The notes below the pieces were generated by a model, which saw only the letters and a program-made list of their open reading frames with translations, was not told the DNA's origin and searched no databases. Positions 6,685-12,307 of a stretch of 12,307 nt of DNA are shown here, one piece after another (within the stretch, counting starts at the first letter, position 1; each line of letters begins with the position of its first letter). Position numbers and translations under genes: made by a program. The stretch lies in NCBI GenBank assembly GCA_003601795.1, contig PIXU01000216.1:1-12307 (forward strand). The letters run 5' to 3'. This stretch comes from Candidatus Methanophagales archaeon (GTDB lineage: Archaea; Halobacteriota; Syntropharchaeia; Alkanophagales; Methanospirareceae).

Positions 6685-7254
6685 TCAAAAAATGATATTA
6701 CCCGAACTGGTGATAGTCGCATTCAATACGGATTTTATATGTCGCAATCCGTATTCATGCTCGTAATCGCTCAACGCAGCCACGCAATCCTCCGGCAATA
6801 TTAGCTCATACCCTCTAAGGGAAGCGTCTATTGCAGTATGCATTACACATATATTTGTAGCAACACCGACGATTATCAATGTTTTTATCCCTTTTTCTTT
6901 TAAATGTAAATCAAGATCAGTGCCAAAGAAGTCGGTGTATTTCTCTTTTTTCACTACATAAGCCTCTTTTAAAAAGGGCGATAGCTCATCTACTATCTCC
7001 GCTCCTCTGGTGCCTGAAACACAATGCTGACCCCATATCTCGAACTCTTCACTGGCGGGCGAATGCCAATCTTGTGCGAATATCAAATGCACTTTTTTTT
7101 GTATTCCCTTTTCTATTAATCTGCGAATCCTGGGTATTATCTCTTTCGCTCCCTCGCCCATAAACAAAGCGCCGTCTTCATAGCAGAAGTCCTTCTGCAT
7201 ATCTTCAACCACCAATGCGCTTTCCTCAGGATTTACTACTACTTTTTCGGACAT
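6685..7254 (-). CDS. nicotinamidase-like isochorismatase-family cysteine hydrolase
   Basis: Predicted cytosolic amidohydrolase, most likely nicotinamide to nicotinate plus ammonia for NAD salvage. The 189 residues carry the triad: Asp18 in VVEDMQKDF, Lys103 (or a neighbouring Lys) in VVKKEKYTDFFGTDLD, and Cys136 in VGVATNICVMHTA. The metal-site pattern of nicotinamidases is present as QDWHSPASEE (Asp62, His64) and IWGQHCVSGTRGAE (His77), which separates it from isochorismatases proper. Length is typical. ATG 7252-7254 has no Shine-Dalgarno; a TATA-like element about 30 bases upstream suggests a leaderless message. It stands alone and converges on the GT region. Substrate is inferred from motifs only. 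Confidence 0.88.
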   Translation of the reverse strand: MSEKVVVNPEESALVVEDMQKDFCYEDGALFMGEGAKEIIPRIRRLIEKGIQKKVHLIFAQDWHSPASEEFEIWGQHCVSGTRGAEIVDELSPFLKEAYVVKKEKYTDFFGTDLDLHLKEKGIKTLIIVGVATNICVMHTAIDASLRGYELILPEDCVAALSDYEHEYGLRHIKSVLNATITSSGNIIF

Positions 7255-7276
7255 AATTTATTTTTTGTTTTTTATT

Positions 7277-7291
7277 GTATTGTATATCACA
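7277..7291 (-). promoter_or_regulatory. putative TATA box for the nicotinamidase-like gene
   Basis: On the minus strand GTGATATACAATACA is centred about 30 bases before the ATG at 7254, followed by an A-rich stretch with no ribosome binding site. This fits an archaeal promoter giving a very short or absent leader. Confidence 0.4.
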
Positions 7292-7323
7292 CATTCTGCG
7301 CATTTTGATGTGAATCCCTGCTG

Positions 7324-7336
7324 AATTTAAATTTAT
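7324..7336 (+). promoter_or_regulatory. putative TATA box upstream of the 7370-7664 small ORFs
   Basis: AATTTAAATTTAT is a good TATA-like string facing right; transcription would start near 7355, about 15 bases before ATG 7370. It supports some transcript across 7355-7664, coding or not. The region 7255-7369 holds only these two opposed promoters. Confidence 0.35.
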
Positions 7337-7369
7337 GCATACCATTATGCAAATCTTTTAGTGGTTTCT

Positions 7370-7664
7370 ATGGTCATGTCAGATAGTTTTCTGGTTTTTA
7401 TACAGGCTTTTAGCGGCGATGCCCCGGAAAAGCGATTTCTGAAGGCTACACATGGATATTGAGTTGCCTGAGACGTTGTCAGAAGCAAAAGACAAAGACG
7501 CTGGAAAAGAAAATAAGGCAGGAGAAAGAGAAAGCAGAGAAAGAAAAAAGGGGTGGAAGTATCACGAGATAAGCCCAAATGTGGTTGAAGTGAGGAAAGA
7601 AAAAAGACGAGGGAAGCTAATGGAAGAAGAACGTATAGCTTCTTTTCCATTACCCGCCCATTAA
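7370..7664 (+). CDS. uncertain small charged protein, possibly two overlapping ORFs
   Basis: Two short frames overlap. ATG 7370 opens 30 codons (MVMSDSFLVFIQAFSGDAPE...) ending at TGA 7460-7462. ATG 7452 opens 70 codons in another frame, running to TAA 7662-7664. The second product is very rich in Lys, Glu and Arg (residues about 12-35 nearly all charged), then has a less biased part around KYHEISPNVVEVRKEKRRG. I recognise neither. The pair could be one gene split by a frameshift, a small basic protein with an upstream ORF, or chance. The end overlaps the moaA stop by 4 bases on the opposite strand. A TATA-like element lies at 7324. Confidence 0.3.
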
Positions 7665-8620
7665 GTTTTGGAGTTTTTCCCTTTATAGAACGGCTCTCTA
7701 TACTGCATCGCTAACTTCAATTTGGTTATTATGTGCATCTCGTCCACGCTCTCTACGGGAACGAGATTATCATTTCTCAGCAAACAAGGCTTTATCTTTC
7801 CATCAGACGTTATTCTTAACCGAGAGCAGTTCGCACAGAATTCCGTGTTATCTATCGGGTGAACTACCTCTACTTCAACGCCGTCCACAAAATATTTTCG
7901 CCTGTGTTGCAGCCGTCTCGTTTTTATAGCAGATGCCTTCGATTTGAGTTCCGCTTCGACCGCGTAAAAGTTAGCTTCACAATTTTGCATAAAAGGGTTA
8001 AAATAAGGAATTAATTCTATTAACTGTAAGATCGCCGCTCCCCTTTTATTACACTCACGCACAAAATCTATCATGTCCGCTATCTCATCCTCGTTTATCC
8101 CTTTTAAGAGAACCATATTCAGCTTAAGCGGAGTAAGACCTGCATCAATCGCACTGTATATACCATCAATCACCTTTGGCAGATTGTTGCTTGATGAGGT
8201 GATGAAATCGTATCTTTCCTCCTTAAGTGAATCTATGCTGACGTTCACCCTATCCAAGCCTGCATCTGCAAGTTCATCCGCATATCTCTTTAAGAATACA
8301 CCGTTTGTGGTTGCTGATATGTCATCTTCAAAATCTCTCATGCCTTGAATGATGTCCACAAGGTCGTCTCGCATCAAAGGCTCGCCACCAGAAAATTTTA
8401 TCTTCCTTATGTCAAAATATGCGGACGCAACTCGTGCTATCTCTATTACGAGCTCAGCACTTATTTCTTCCCTGTTTCTTTTCCCACTTCTCCATTCCCC
8501 CTCATTATGACAATAGATGCAGTCCAAGTTACATCGACTCGTAATAGAAAATCTTAAACTCCTGATTTCTCTGCCGTAATCGTCTATTAATCTCTCTTTC
8601 TTTCCTTTTACGGTCTTCAT
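7661..8620 (-). CDS. moaA: GTP 3',8-cyclase MoaA, molybdenum/tungsten cofactor biosynthesis
   Basis: Radical SAM enzyme making 3',8-cyclo-7,8-dihydro-GTP from GTP, the first step to molybdopterin/tungstopterin, used by formylmethanofuran dehydrogenase and formate dehydrogenase. The 319 residues have the N-terminal cluster Cys30-x3-Cys34-x2-Cys37 in SRCNLDCIYCHNEG, the SAM-binding GGEP at 78-81, and the second cluster Cys262-x2-Cys265-x13-Cys279 that binds GTP (FCANCSRLRITSDGKIKPCL). NVSIDSL at 126-132 is a typical TIM-barrel strand. It ends in GKNSKT, so the terminal Gly-Gly of many bacterial MoaA proteins is not evident. The gene diverges from the tes-like gene across 93 bases. No Shine-Dalgarno is seen at ATG 8620. 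MoaC, MoaE and MoaD are not in the window. Confidence 0.95.
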   Translation of the reverse strand: MKTVKGKKERLIDDYGREIRSLRFSITSRCNLDCIYCHNEGEWRSGKRNREEISAELVIEIARVASAYFDIRKIKFSGGEPLMRDDLVDIIQGMRDFEDDISATTNGVFLKRYADELADAGLDRVNVSIDSLKEERYDFITSSSNNLPKVIDGIYSAIDAGLTPLKLNMVLLKGINEDEIADMIDFVRECNKRGAAILQLIELIPYFNPFMQNCEANFYAVEAELKSKASAIKTRRLQHRRKYFVDGVEVEVVHPIDNTEFCANCSRLRITSDGKIKPCLLRNDNLVPVESVDEMHIITKLKLAMQYREPFYKGKNSKT

Positions 8621-8683
8621 ATTTCTATTTTATTTACAAGCTTTCAACAGGAAATATCCCCAACCATTATTTATCATCCCTCG

Positions 8684-8697
8684 GATTATTAAAAAGA
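8684..8697 (+). promoter_or_regulatory. TATA-like element in the moaA/tes divergent promoter region
   Basis: GATTATTAAAAAGA is centred about 25 bases before ATG 8714 and no Shine-Dalgarno intervenes, so a leaderless tes message is likely. On the other strand GATAAATAATGG (about 8665-8676) may serve moaA with a longer leader. The 93-base gap (8621-8713) must therefore hold both promoters, so joint control is possible. Confidence 0.4.
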
Positions 8698-8713
8698 TGT
8701 GCAATAAATAAAA

Positions 8714-10117
8714 ATGAAACCTATGCCCACATTCACACTCATCCGAACCACCAAAAGCATCTGTCCGATATGCTACCGCATCATAGATGCGAAACTGTAT
8801 GAAGAGAAGGGAGCTGTCTATATGGAGAAAAGCTGTGTGGAGCACGGCACTTTTAAAGACTTATGCTGGTCAGATTATCGCATTTACAAGCAATTTGAAG
8901 CGAAAAACATAGAAGAAGCAGGAAGAAGAGAGCCGAATGCCGGCTCAGCACCCATAAGCGAATCAAAAGGCTGTCCATTCGATTGTGGTTTATGCCCACA
9001 GCATGAATCCTTCACTGCTTTGGGTATCATAGACGTAACCGAGAGATGCAACCTGAGCTGTCCTATCTGCTTTGCAAAGAGTAACGGGAATAGTGGAGGA
9101 CATAAAAAAGACCCGGATATAGAAGAAATAAAGGCGATTATAGACAATTTCGCTGCAAATACAAATGCTGCAGGTCTTCAATTCAGTGGCGGCGAACCCA
9201 CGCTAAGAGAAGACCTGCCTGAACTTATTTCATACGCGAGAAAAAAGTTCGACCATGTGGAAGTGGATACCAACGGTCTAAAAATGGCACAGAGCGAAGA
9301 ATATTGTAAGGAGATAGAGTCCGCAGGCACAAGTGTTGTTTATCTTCAATTCGATGGTGTAACAGAAGCGCCTTACGAGAAGCTGAGGGGTCGGAAACTG
9401 CTTGAAGTAAAGAAAAAAGCGATACAAAATCATCGAAAAGCAGGTCATAAACCTGCTATCGTTCTCGTGCCTACCATAGTAAAAGGCGTGAACGACGACC
9501 AAATTGGCGATATCATACGGTTTGCAATAGAGAATAGTGACATCATAAGAGGCGTGAATTTCCAGCCTGTTTCCTTCTGCGGCAGAACTCCATACACCCC
9601 AAATAAGAGGATAACGGTTTCTGACGTCATTGGTAAGATAGAAGAACAAACGGGGTTTATTCGTACGGATGATTTCTTTCCTCCTTCGCGGCTTAGCGTG
9701 CTGCTTGGAACCCTGGGCAAATCGGAGGTGGGCTGCCATTTCTCCTGCGGTGCTTTTTCTTATCTCGTGATTGAGAAAAACAGAAAAACAGGAGAAAAAG
9801 TAAAGCCGATAACGAAATACGTGGATATGGAAAGATTAACGGCGGCATATAAAAAAAGGAAAAAGATACCGCTTTTCGCAGCTTTAAGAAGTATCCGTCC
9901 AGGTTTTTTAAAAGAACTCTTTATTTGCTTCATAAAAAGCCACAGCTACTGGGACTTAAGTGACCTCCATTTCAACCTCCTGTTCATCGGTTCTATGCAT
10001 TTTATGGACCCCTATAATTTCGATTTTGCCCGTTTAAGGAAATGTGTGATTCACTATGGTTTACCAGATGGCAGAATAGTACCTTTTTGCTCCTATAATA
10101 ATATACACCGGAAATGA
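8714..10117 (+). CDS. tes: radical SAM tetraether lipid synthase (Tes)-like protein
   Basis: Likely joins the phytanyl chain ends of archaeal diether lipids into tetraethers (GDGT); the family was earlier annotated as a pterin methyltransferase. The 467 residues show an N-terminal rubredoxin-like metal site (Cys17-x2-Cys20, Cys41 in CVEHGTF, Cys51), an auxiliary cluster motif Cys87-x3-Cys91-x2-Cys94 in GCPFDCGLCPQH, then the radical SAM Cys112-x3-Cys116-x2-Cys119 in ERCNLSCPICFA. GGEP is at 159-162. Further cysteines are at 341 and 345 (GCHFSCGAF) and 444 and 459, in a C-terminal domain with IGSMHFMDPYNFDF and PDGRIVPFCSYNNIHRK. This cysteine layout matches the M. jannaschii MJ0619 type as I remember it. 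A paralogue with another lipid or cofactor substrate is possible. Start ATG 8714 is chosen because the zinc-ribbon-like motif follows at once. Confidence 0.85.
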   Translation: MKPMPTFTLIRTTKSICPICYRIIDAKLYEEKGAVYMEKSCVEHGTFKDLCWSDYRIYKQFEAKNIEEAGRREPNAGSAPISESKGCPFDCGLCPQHESFTALGIIDVTERCNLSCPICFAKSNGNSGGHKKDPDIEEIKAIIDNFAANTNAAGLQFSGGEPTLREDLPELISYARKKFDHVEVDTNGLKMAQSEEYCKEIESAGTSVVYLQFDGVTEAPYEKLRGRKLLEVKKKAIQNHRKAGHKPAIVLVPTIVKGVNDDQIGDIIRFAIENSDIIRGVNFQPVSFCGRTPYTPNKRITVSDVIGKIEEQTGFIRTDDFFPPSRLSVLLGTLGKSEVGCHFSCGAFSYLVIEKNRKTGEKVKPITKYVDMERLTAAYKKRKKIPLFAALRSIRPGFLKELFICFIKSHSYWDLSDLHFNLLFIGSMHFMDPYNFDFARLRKCVIHYGLPDGRIVPFCSYNNIHRK

Positions 10118-10120
10118 CGA

Positions 10121-10140
10121 CTGTTTTTCCTCGTTTTTTA
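10121..10140 (+). terminator. putative T-run terminator after tes
   Basis: Just after the tes stop the plus strand has T5 and T6 runs separated by CCTCG (CTGTTTTTCCTCGTTTTTTA). Archaeal polymerases stop at such U-tracts without a hairpin. No other signal supports it. Confidence 0.35.
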
Positions 10141-10145
10141 GGTGG

Positions 10146-10510
10146 TGGGCGCAAGAGGTCCCTGGCACAGATAGAGTAGCGGATTATTTACGAGATTTTC
10201 CTCGTTCGCCTGAATATATCGCTTGTCGCCTTTTTGTTTCCCCTGATTCTGTTATAGAAAATTTCGGACTGAAGATTTGCAACCATTGGTGGAAAATCTT
10301 AATGGTAAATACCGTGGTTGTCACCAAATACTGAAGTTCCTCGGAAGCATGAATGAGAAAATATCTCTGTCCAATCTGCTCTCTTTCACAACTTGAAATA
10401 TTTCTTACGTTAATGAGAAATAATTCAGTTCTGAAGACGATGTTAGTTCGTGGTTACAGGAGTTATTAGAAAAAGGAAATTCTGAACTACTTTTTAATCT
10501 TTTAGACACG
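10146..10510 (+). pseudogene. decayed unrecognised gene (frameshifts plus in-frame stops)
   Basis: No long frame is open, yet the translation reads like protein in successive frames. 10146-10264 gives WAQEVPGTDRVADYLRDF then RSPEYIACRLFVSPDSVIENF. The frame then shifts near 10262-10268, and 10265-10393 gives EDLQPLVENLNGKYRGCHQI and LKFLGSMNEKISLSNLL. In that second frame stops occur at 10394-10396 and 10421-10423, after which SSEDDVSSWLQELLEKGNSE and LLFNLLDT follow. The composition and amphipathic pattern suggest a former gene of at least about 120 residues. I cannot name the family. Beyond about 10510 the same frame is just the antisense of the restriction-gene remnant on the other strand. 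Confidence 0.5.
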
Positions 10511-10511
10511 G

Positions 10512-10716
10512 CTATCTCTCTTGCTCTATCGCCTCCTGCGATAGTTCTCGCTTTTTCCTATCCTTCAAATACTTCTCCGCTACCTGATAACCACCGATTT
10601 GATACTCCCACACCTGGTTTAGAAATGCCCTCGCAATACTGCTCTTTGTTGAAATAAACCCTCTCTGTTTTCTCATCATACTTCACCTGCTCTACCTTAT
10701 TCGAACCACGGAAATC
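10512..10716 (-). pseudogene. remnant of a type ISP restriction-modification enzyme (C-terminal specificity domain)
   Basis: Reading the minus strand from 10716: RGSNKVEQVKYDEKTERVYF then NKEQYCEGIS. After a shift of one base near 10614-10625 it continues VWEYQIGGYQVAEKYLKDRK and KRELSQEAIEQER to a TAG at 10512-10514. That order (VEKVKYDE..., RVYINKEQYFEGI, PEVWEYQIGGYQVCEKWLKDRK) is the conserved block near the C-terminus of large single-chain type ISP/Eco57I-like helicase-methylase-nucleases. Only about 68 codons survive. One base must be removed to restore the frame, and a stop (10717-10719) lies immediately upstream. The helicase, methylase and nuclease parts are absent, so this is a dead fragment. 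Confidence 0.7.
10526..10544. repeat. perfect hairpin CTATCGC/GCGATAG
   Basis: A seven-pair inverted repeat with the five-base loop CTCCT lies over the last codons of the restriction-gene remnant. On the plus strand a T5 run follows seven bases later, an arrangement resembling an intrinsic terminator. It may be coincidence arising from the coding sequence it overlaps. Confidence 0.4.
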
Positions 10717-10744
10717 CTATTTCTCGTTCTAATCCTTAAAAATC

Positions 10745-10785
10745 TCAAATTCCGAAAACGCTTTTCTTTTTAAAGAAAAAGGTTT
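10745..10785. repeat. palindromic element, copy B
   Basis: TTTTCTTT-TT-AAAGAAAA (10762-10779) is a perfect 8+8 inverted repeat with a two-base centre. The left flank (CAAATTCCGAAAACGC) and right flank (AGGT) resemble those of copy A at 1024-1062, allowing small gaps. It sits between the restriction-gene remnant and the DUF234 gene, a likely place for an inserted repeat unit. Confidence 0.5.
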
Positions 10786-10805
10786 AATTCACAACTCCGA
10801 TGTCT

Positions 10806-11165
10806 TCACACGTTCTCGCTCTTGTTTTTTTTCATGGGGTCGCTCAAATCATAGACGTAACCACCAAGTCTGTCCTTACCTTTAATCCTTCTTGCGATAA
10901 GCCCGTAAGCCCTTTTTCCTTTTATCTTGACACTTTCTCCCTTTTCTTCAAGTTGCCTTAAAACTTTAATTGCATCCTTGTAACTCATATCGCACCATTT
11001 AACCTCAAAGAATGCTACTTCTCCTTTTCTTAAACCCACTAAATCTATTTCCGTGTCCTTATACCACCACTTCCCCGTTTTGAATTTATCGCTCAGGAAT
11101 TCTGCAGCAATTTCCTCAAATGCCAGTCCAACAAAAGCGTTAAAAGTCTTCTTTATCTCTTCCAT
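10806..11165 (-). CDS. orphan DUF234 domain (nuclease-like C-terminal part of archaeal AAA+ ATPases)
   Basis: The protein is 119 residues from ATG 11165 (GTG 11168 adds one). FNAFVGLAFEEIAAEFL opens it, followed by GKWWYKDTEIDLVGLRKGEV and AFFEVKW. This is the DUF234 pattern, which carries a PD-(D/E)xK nuclease-like core: an early Glu in FEE, Asp in EIDLVG, then Glu and Lys in FEVKW. In the usual protein an N-terminal AAA+ ATPase of about 300 residues comes first; here nothing upstream encodes it, only a 42-base gap to the rhomboid gene. It is either a truncated survivor or a genuine stand-alone domain. The catalytic-looking residues are intact and the frame is clean. It may be co-transcribed with the rhomboid gene upstream. 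Confidence 0.75.
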   Translation of the reverse strand: MEEIKKTFNAFVGLAFEEIAAEFLSDKFKTGKWWYKDTEIDLVGLRKGEVAFFEVKWCDMSYKDAIKVLRQLEEKGESVKIKGKRAYGLIARRIKGKDRLGGYVYDLSDPMKKNKSENV

Positions 11166-11207
11166 CACGTGTCCCGGGATTTTTGAGGAGTTACTGACGA
11201 TACCTTT

Positions 11208-11972
11208 CTAAAAGGTTTTCTTTAACCACATGCCCGCAACCAACCCGAAAAGCAGACCTGATAAATGTGCGGTATGCGCAATCATGTCGCCTGAACCGAG
11301 CATTATAAAATCGAATAGAGCAAAGAGAACGACTACCATCCATATTTCCATCGGTATTAAGAAGAAAAAATACACTCGCATCCTCGGCATCAGCACGGCA
11401 AGGGTAGCAAATATTCCCATTAATGACCCGCTTGCACCCAGTGCGGGGTAAGCAGAAGTCAAACTCCAGCCAATTCCTGCAAAGATTCCGGATAGGAAAA
11501 ATATTAGCAGAAATTTTGTACTCCCTATTTTTCTTTCCAATACCGGACCAAAAAAGATAAAGAAGAGCATATTGAAGAAGAAATGCTCAAAGCTACCATG
11601 GAGGAAAATATGTGTTACCAATGTCCACGGTCTTTCCTTTACAAGTAGTGGATCCAGAATTAATAGTCCAGTATAATATGGACGCGGGATAAGCAATTGT
11701 AAAAAAAAAGAGATAGAAATGATGAACAGGAGCAAATAAGAATAATTATGAGAAAAAATGCCGAAAATATTCGCATTAACTTTCTTTCGCATTTTCTCGT
11801 TTGGCTTCGCCATGAATACGGTTCTCCCTGCTTCAATGTCTCTTTTATATTCTTCGAGTCCCATGCACCAGTGCATTTCTGGTGATAGATGCTCCTCGCA
11901 AAGGATATCGCCACAGTACTTGCATTTATATGCTGCGGGTTTGCCACATACTGTGCATCGTGTGCGTGCCAT
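11208..11972 (-). CDS. rhomboid family intramembrane serine protease with N-terminal AN1 zinc finger
   Basis: Predicted intramembrane protease cleaving transmembrane segments of unknown targets. The 254 residues start with an AN1-type zinc finger: Cys6, Cys9, Cys17, Cys20, Cys25, His28, His34 and Cys36, followed by a charged linker (37-75). The rhomboid domain starts with a membrane segment at about 78-95. Then come RPWTLVTHIFLHGSFEHFFF (114-133) with the conserved WR-like loop and HxxxxHxxxN pattern, GASGSLMGI with nucleophile Ser181, and AHTAHLSGLLFG with catalytic His236. About six membrane segments are visible. ATG 11972 follows a strong TATA box by about 24 bases, so the message is probably leaderless. 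The stop lies in the loop of a small ACCTTT/AAAGGT hairpin. Confidence 0.93.
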   Translation of the reverse strand: MARTRCTVCGKPAAYKCKYCGDILCEEHLSPEMHWCMGLEEYKRDIEAGRTVFMAKPNEKMRKKVNANIFGIFSHNYSYLLLFIISISFFLQLLIPRPYYTGLLILDPLLVKERPWTLVTHIFLHGSFEHFFFNMLFFIFFGPVLERKIGSTKFLLIFFLSGIFAGIGWSLTSAYPALGASGSLMGIFATLAVLMPRMRVYFFFLIPMEIWMVVVLFALFDFIMLGSGDMIAHTAHLSGLLFGLVAGMWLKKTF

Positions 11973-11988
11973 GTAATAGAAAAAGGGA

Positions 11989-12003
11989 GGGTTTATATTT
12001 AAA
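11989..12003 (-). promoter_or_regulatory. TATA box for the rhomboid gene
   Basis: On the minus strand GGTTTAAATATAAAC lies about 24 bases before ATG 11972. It is the clearest TATA element in the window. The sequence between it and the ATG has only pyrimidine-rich CCCTCCCTTTTTC and no Shine-Dalgarno, pointing to a leaderless transcript. Confidence 0.55.
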
Positions 12004-12029
12004 CCTTGCTACCATTTTCGGTGATTTTG

Positions 12030-12050
12030 AAAAAATTATAAATAAATCAA
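12030..12050 (-). terminator. putative U-tract terminator after fdhD
   Basis: Directly after the fdhD stop the minus strand reads TTGATTTATTTATAATTTTT, ending in a T6 run (12035-12030). It precedes the rhomboid promoter, so ending the fdhD transcript here makes sense. Assigned on T-content alone. Confidence 0.3.
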
Positions 12051-12051
12051 C

Positions 12052-12307
12052 TCACAAAATCCGCCAATCGTTCGTGTACACGTTAAACCTGTTATCGCGG
12101 GCGAAACCGACTAAAGTTATGCCAAATTCATCTGCATCTCGTATTGCCAGTTCAGTAGGTGCGGAAACGCTTATAACAATTGGGAAACCCGCAAAGATTA
12201 CCTTCTTTATCGTGAAGTGCGTCTGTCTGCAAGAAGTCAACAAGACACTCTCGGGAATCTCTATCCCGTGCTTAATGCACGTTCCTATGAGCTTGTCTAT
12301 CGCACAA
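12052..12307 (-). CDS. fdhD: FdhD-family formate dehydrogenase accessory sulfurtransferase, 5' part outside window
   Basis: FdhD passes sulfur from a cysteine desulfurase to the Mo/W-bis-pterin cofactor before its insertion into formate dehydrogenase-type enzymes. About 84 C-terminal residues are visible; the frame is open to the window edge, so the ATG at 12241-12243 is internal. Family blocks are CAIDKLIGTCIKHGI, SVSAPTELAIRDADEFGIT, and the near-terminal LVGFARDNRFNVYT. The stretch LLTSCRQTHFTIKKVIFAG replaces the usual TSGR(x)SSEMVxKA(x)xAG, losing the usual Gly, Ser-Glu and Met. The sulfur-transfer cysteines of the N-terminal half are not in view. Together with moaA it indicates Mo/W-pterin enzymes in this organism. 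Confidence 0.9.
   Translation of the reverse strand, partial: CAIDKLIGTCIKHGIEIPESVLLTSCRQTHFTIKKVIFAGFPIVISVSAPTELAIRDADEFGITLVGFARDNRFNVYTNDWRIL

Noticed and set aside
6234..6722. Long minus-strand frame antisense to the GT-C end and overlapping the nicotinamidase-like end
   Set aside because: No recognisable motif, odd Cys/Arg/Ser-rich translation, and it overlaps the 3' end of the recognisable nicotinamidase-like gene in another frame.
10118..10805. CRISPR array or intact defence system in the gene-poor stretch
   Set aside because: No regularly spaced direct repeats and no intact cas or restriction gene; the content is explained by two broken genes and one palindrome.
11202..11216. Hairpin ACCTTT-CTA-AAAGGT as a third copy of the palindromic element
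   Set aside because: The core CTTTCTAAA is similar, but the arms are shorter, the flanks differ and it includes the rhomboid stop codon; most likely a local hairpin or weak terminator.

Overview
The window reads as euryarchaeal chromosome. The evidence is an archaeal Cbf5, an intron-bearing class II tRNA, archaeal-type uS13/uS4/uS11 and RNA polymerase subunit Rpo3 (RpoD), coenzyme F420 biosynthesis (CofC), a tetraether-lipid-synthase-like radical SAM protein, and TATA boxes about 25 bases ahead of several ATG codons that lack a Shine-Dalgarno sequence. F420, molybdopterin/tungstopterin and tetraether lipid genes together suit a methanogen relative or anaerobic methane/alkane oxidiser (for example the ANME-1/Syntrophoarchaeia side of the tree). 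That placement is inference, not proof.

Left part (1-3953, all +): the 3' part of cbf5, a tRNA-Ser(GGA) with a short intron, then the tightly packed run rps13-rps4-rps11-rpo3, and cofC overlapping the rpo3 stop by 4 bases. This is the conserved archaeal ribosomal protein/RNA polymerase cluster, but it leaves the usual order after rpo3: cofC stands where rpl18e-rpl13-rps9-rpoN are commonly found.

Middle part (about 4000-6600): an AT-rich pair of overlapping glycosyltransferase genes. One is a cytosolic GT2 enzyme of the dolichyl-phosphate sugar synthase type. The other is a membrane GT-C enzyme of the ArnT/PMT type. Together they look like a lipid-linked sugar donor and transfer module, possibly acquired by transfer. 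A dubious small ORF with different composition follows.

Right part (6685-12307): a nicotinamidase-like hydrolase (-), a small charged ORF of uncertain status (+), moaA (-) diverging from a tes-like gene (+), then a roughly 690-base graveyard. The graveyard contains two broken genes: one unrecognised on + and one matching the C-terminal part of type ISP restriction-modification enzymes on -. Next come an orphan DUF234 (nuclease-like) domain, an AN1 zinc finger-rhomboid protease fusion, and the 3' part of fdhD running off the edge. MoaA (pterin cofactor synthesis) and FdhD (cofactor sulfuration) both serve Mo/W enzymes.

I found no CRISPR array, no complete insertion sequence and no intact defence system. 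The most interesting non-genic signals are a palindromic element present in two copies about 9.7 kb apart and the restriction-gene graveyard.
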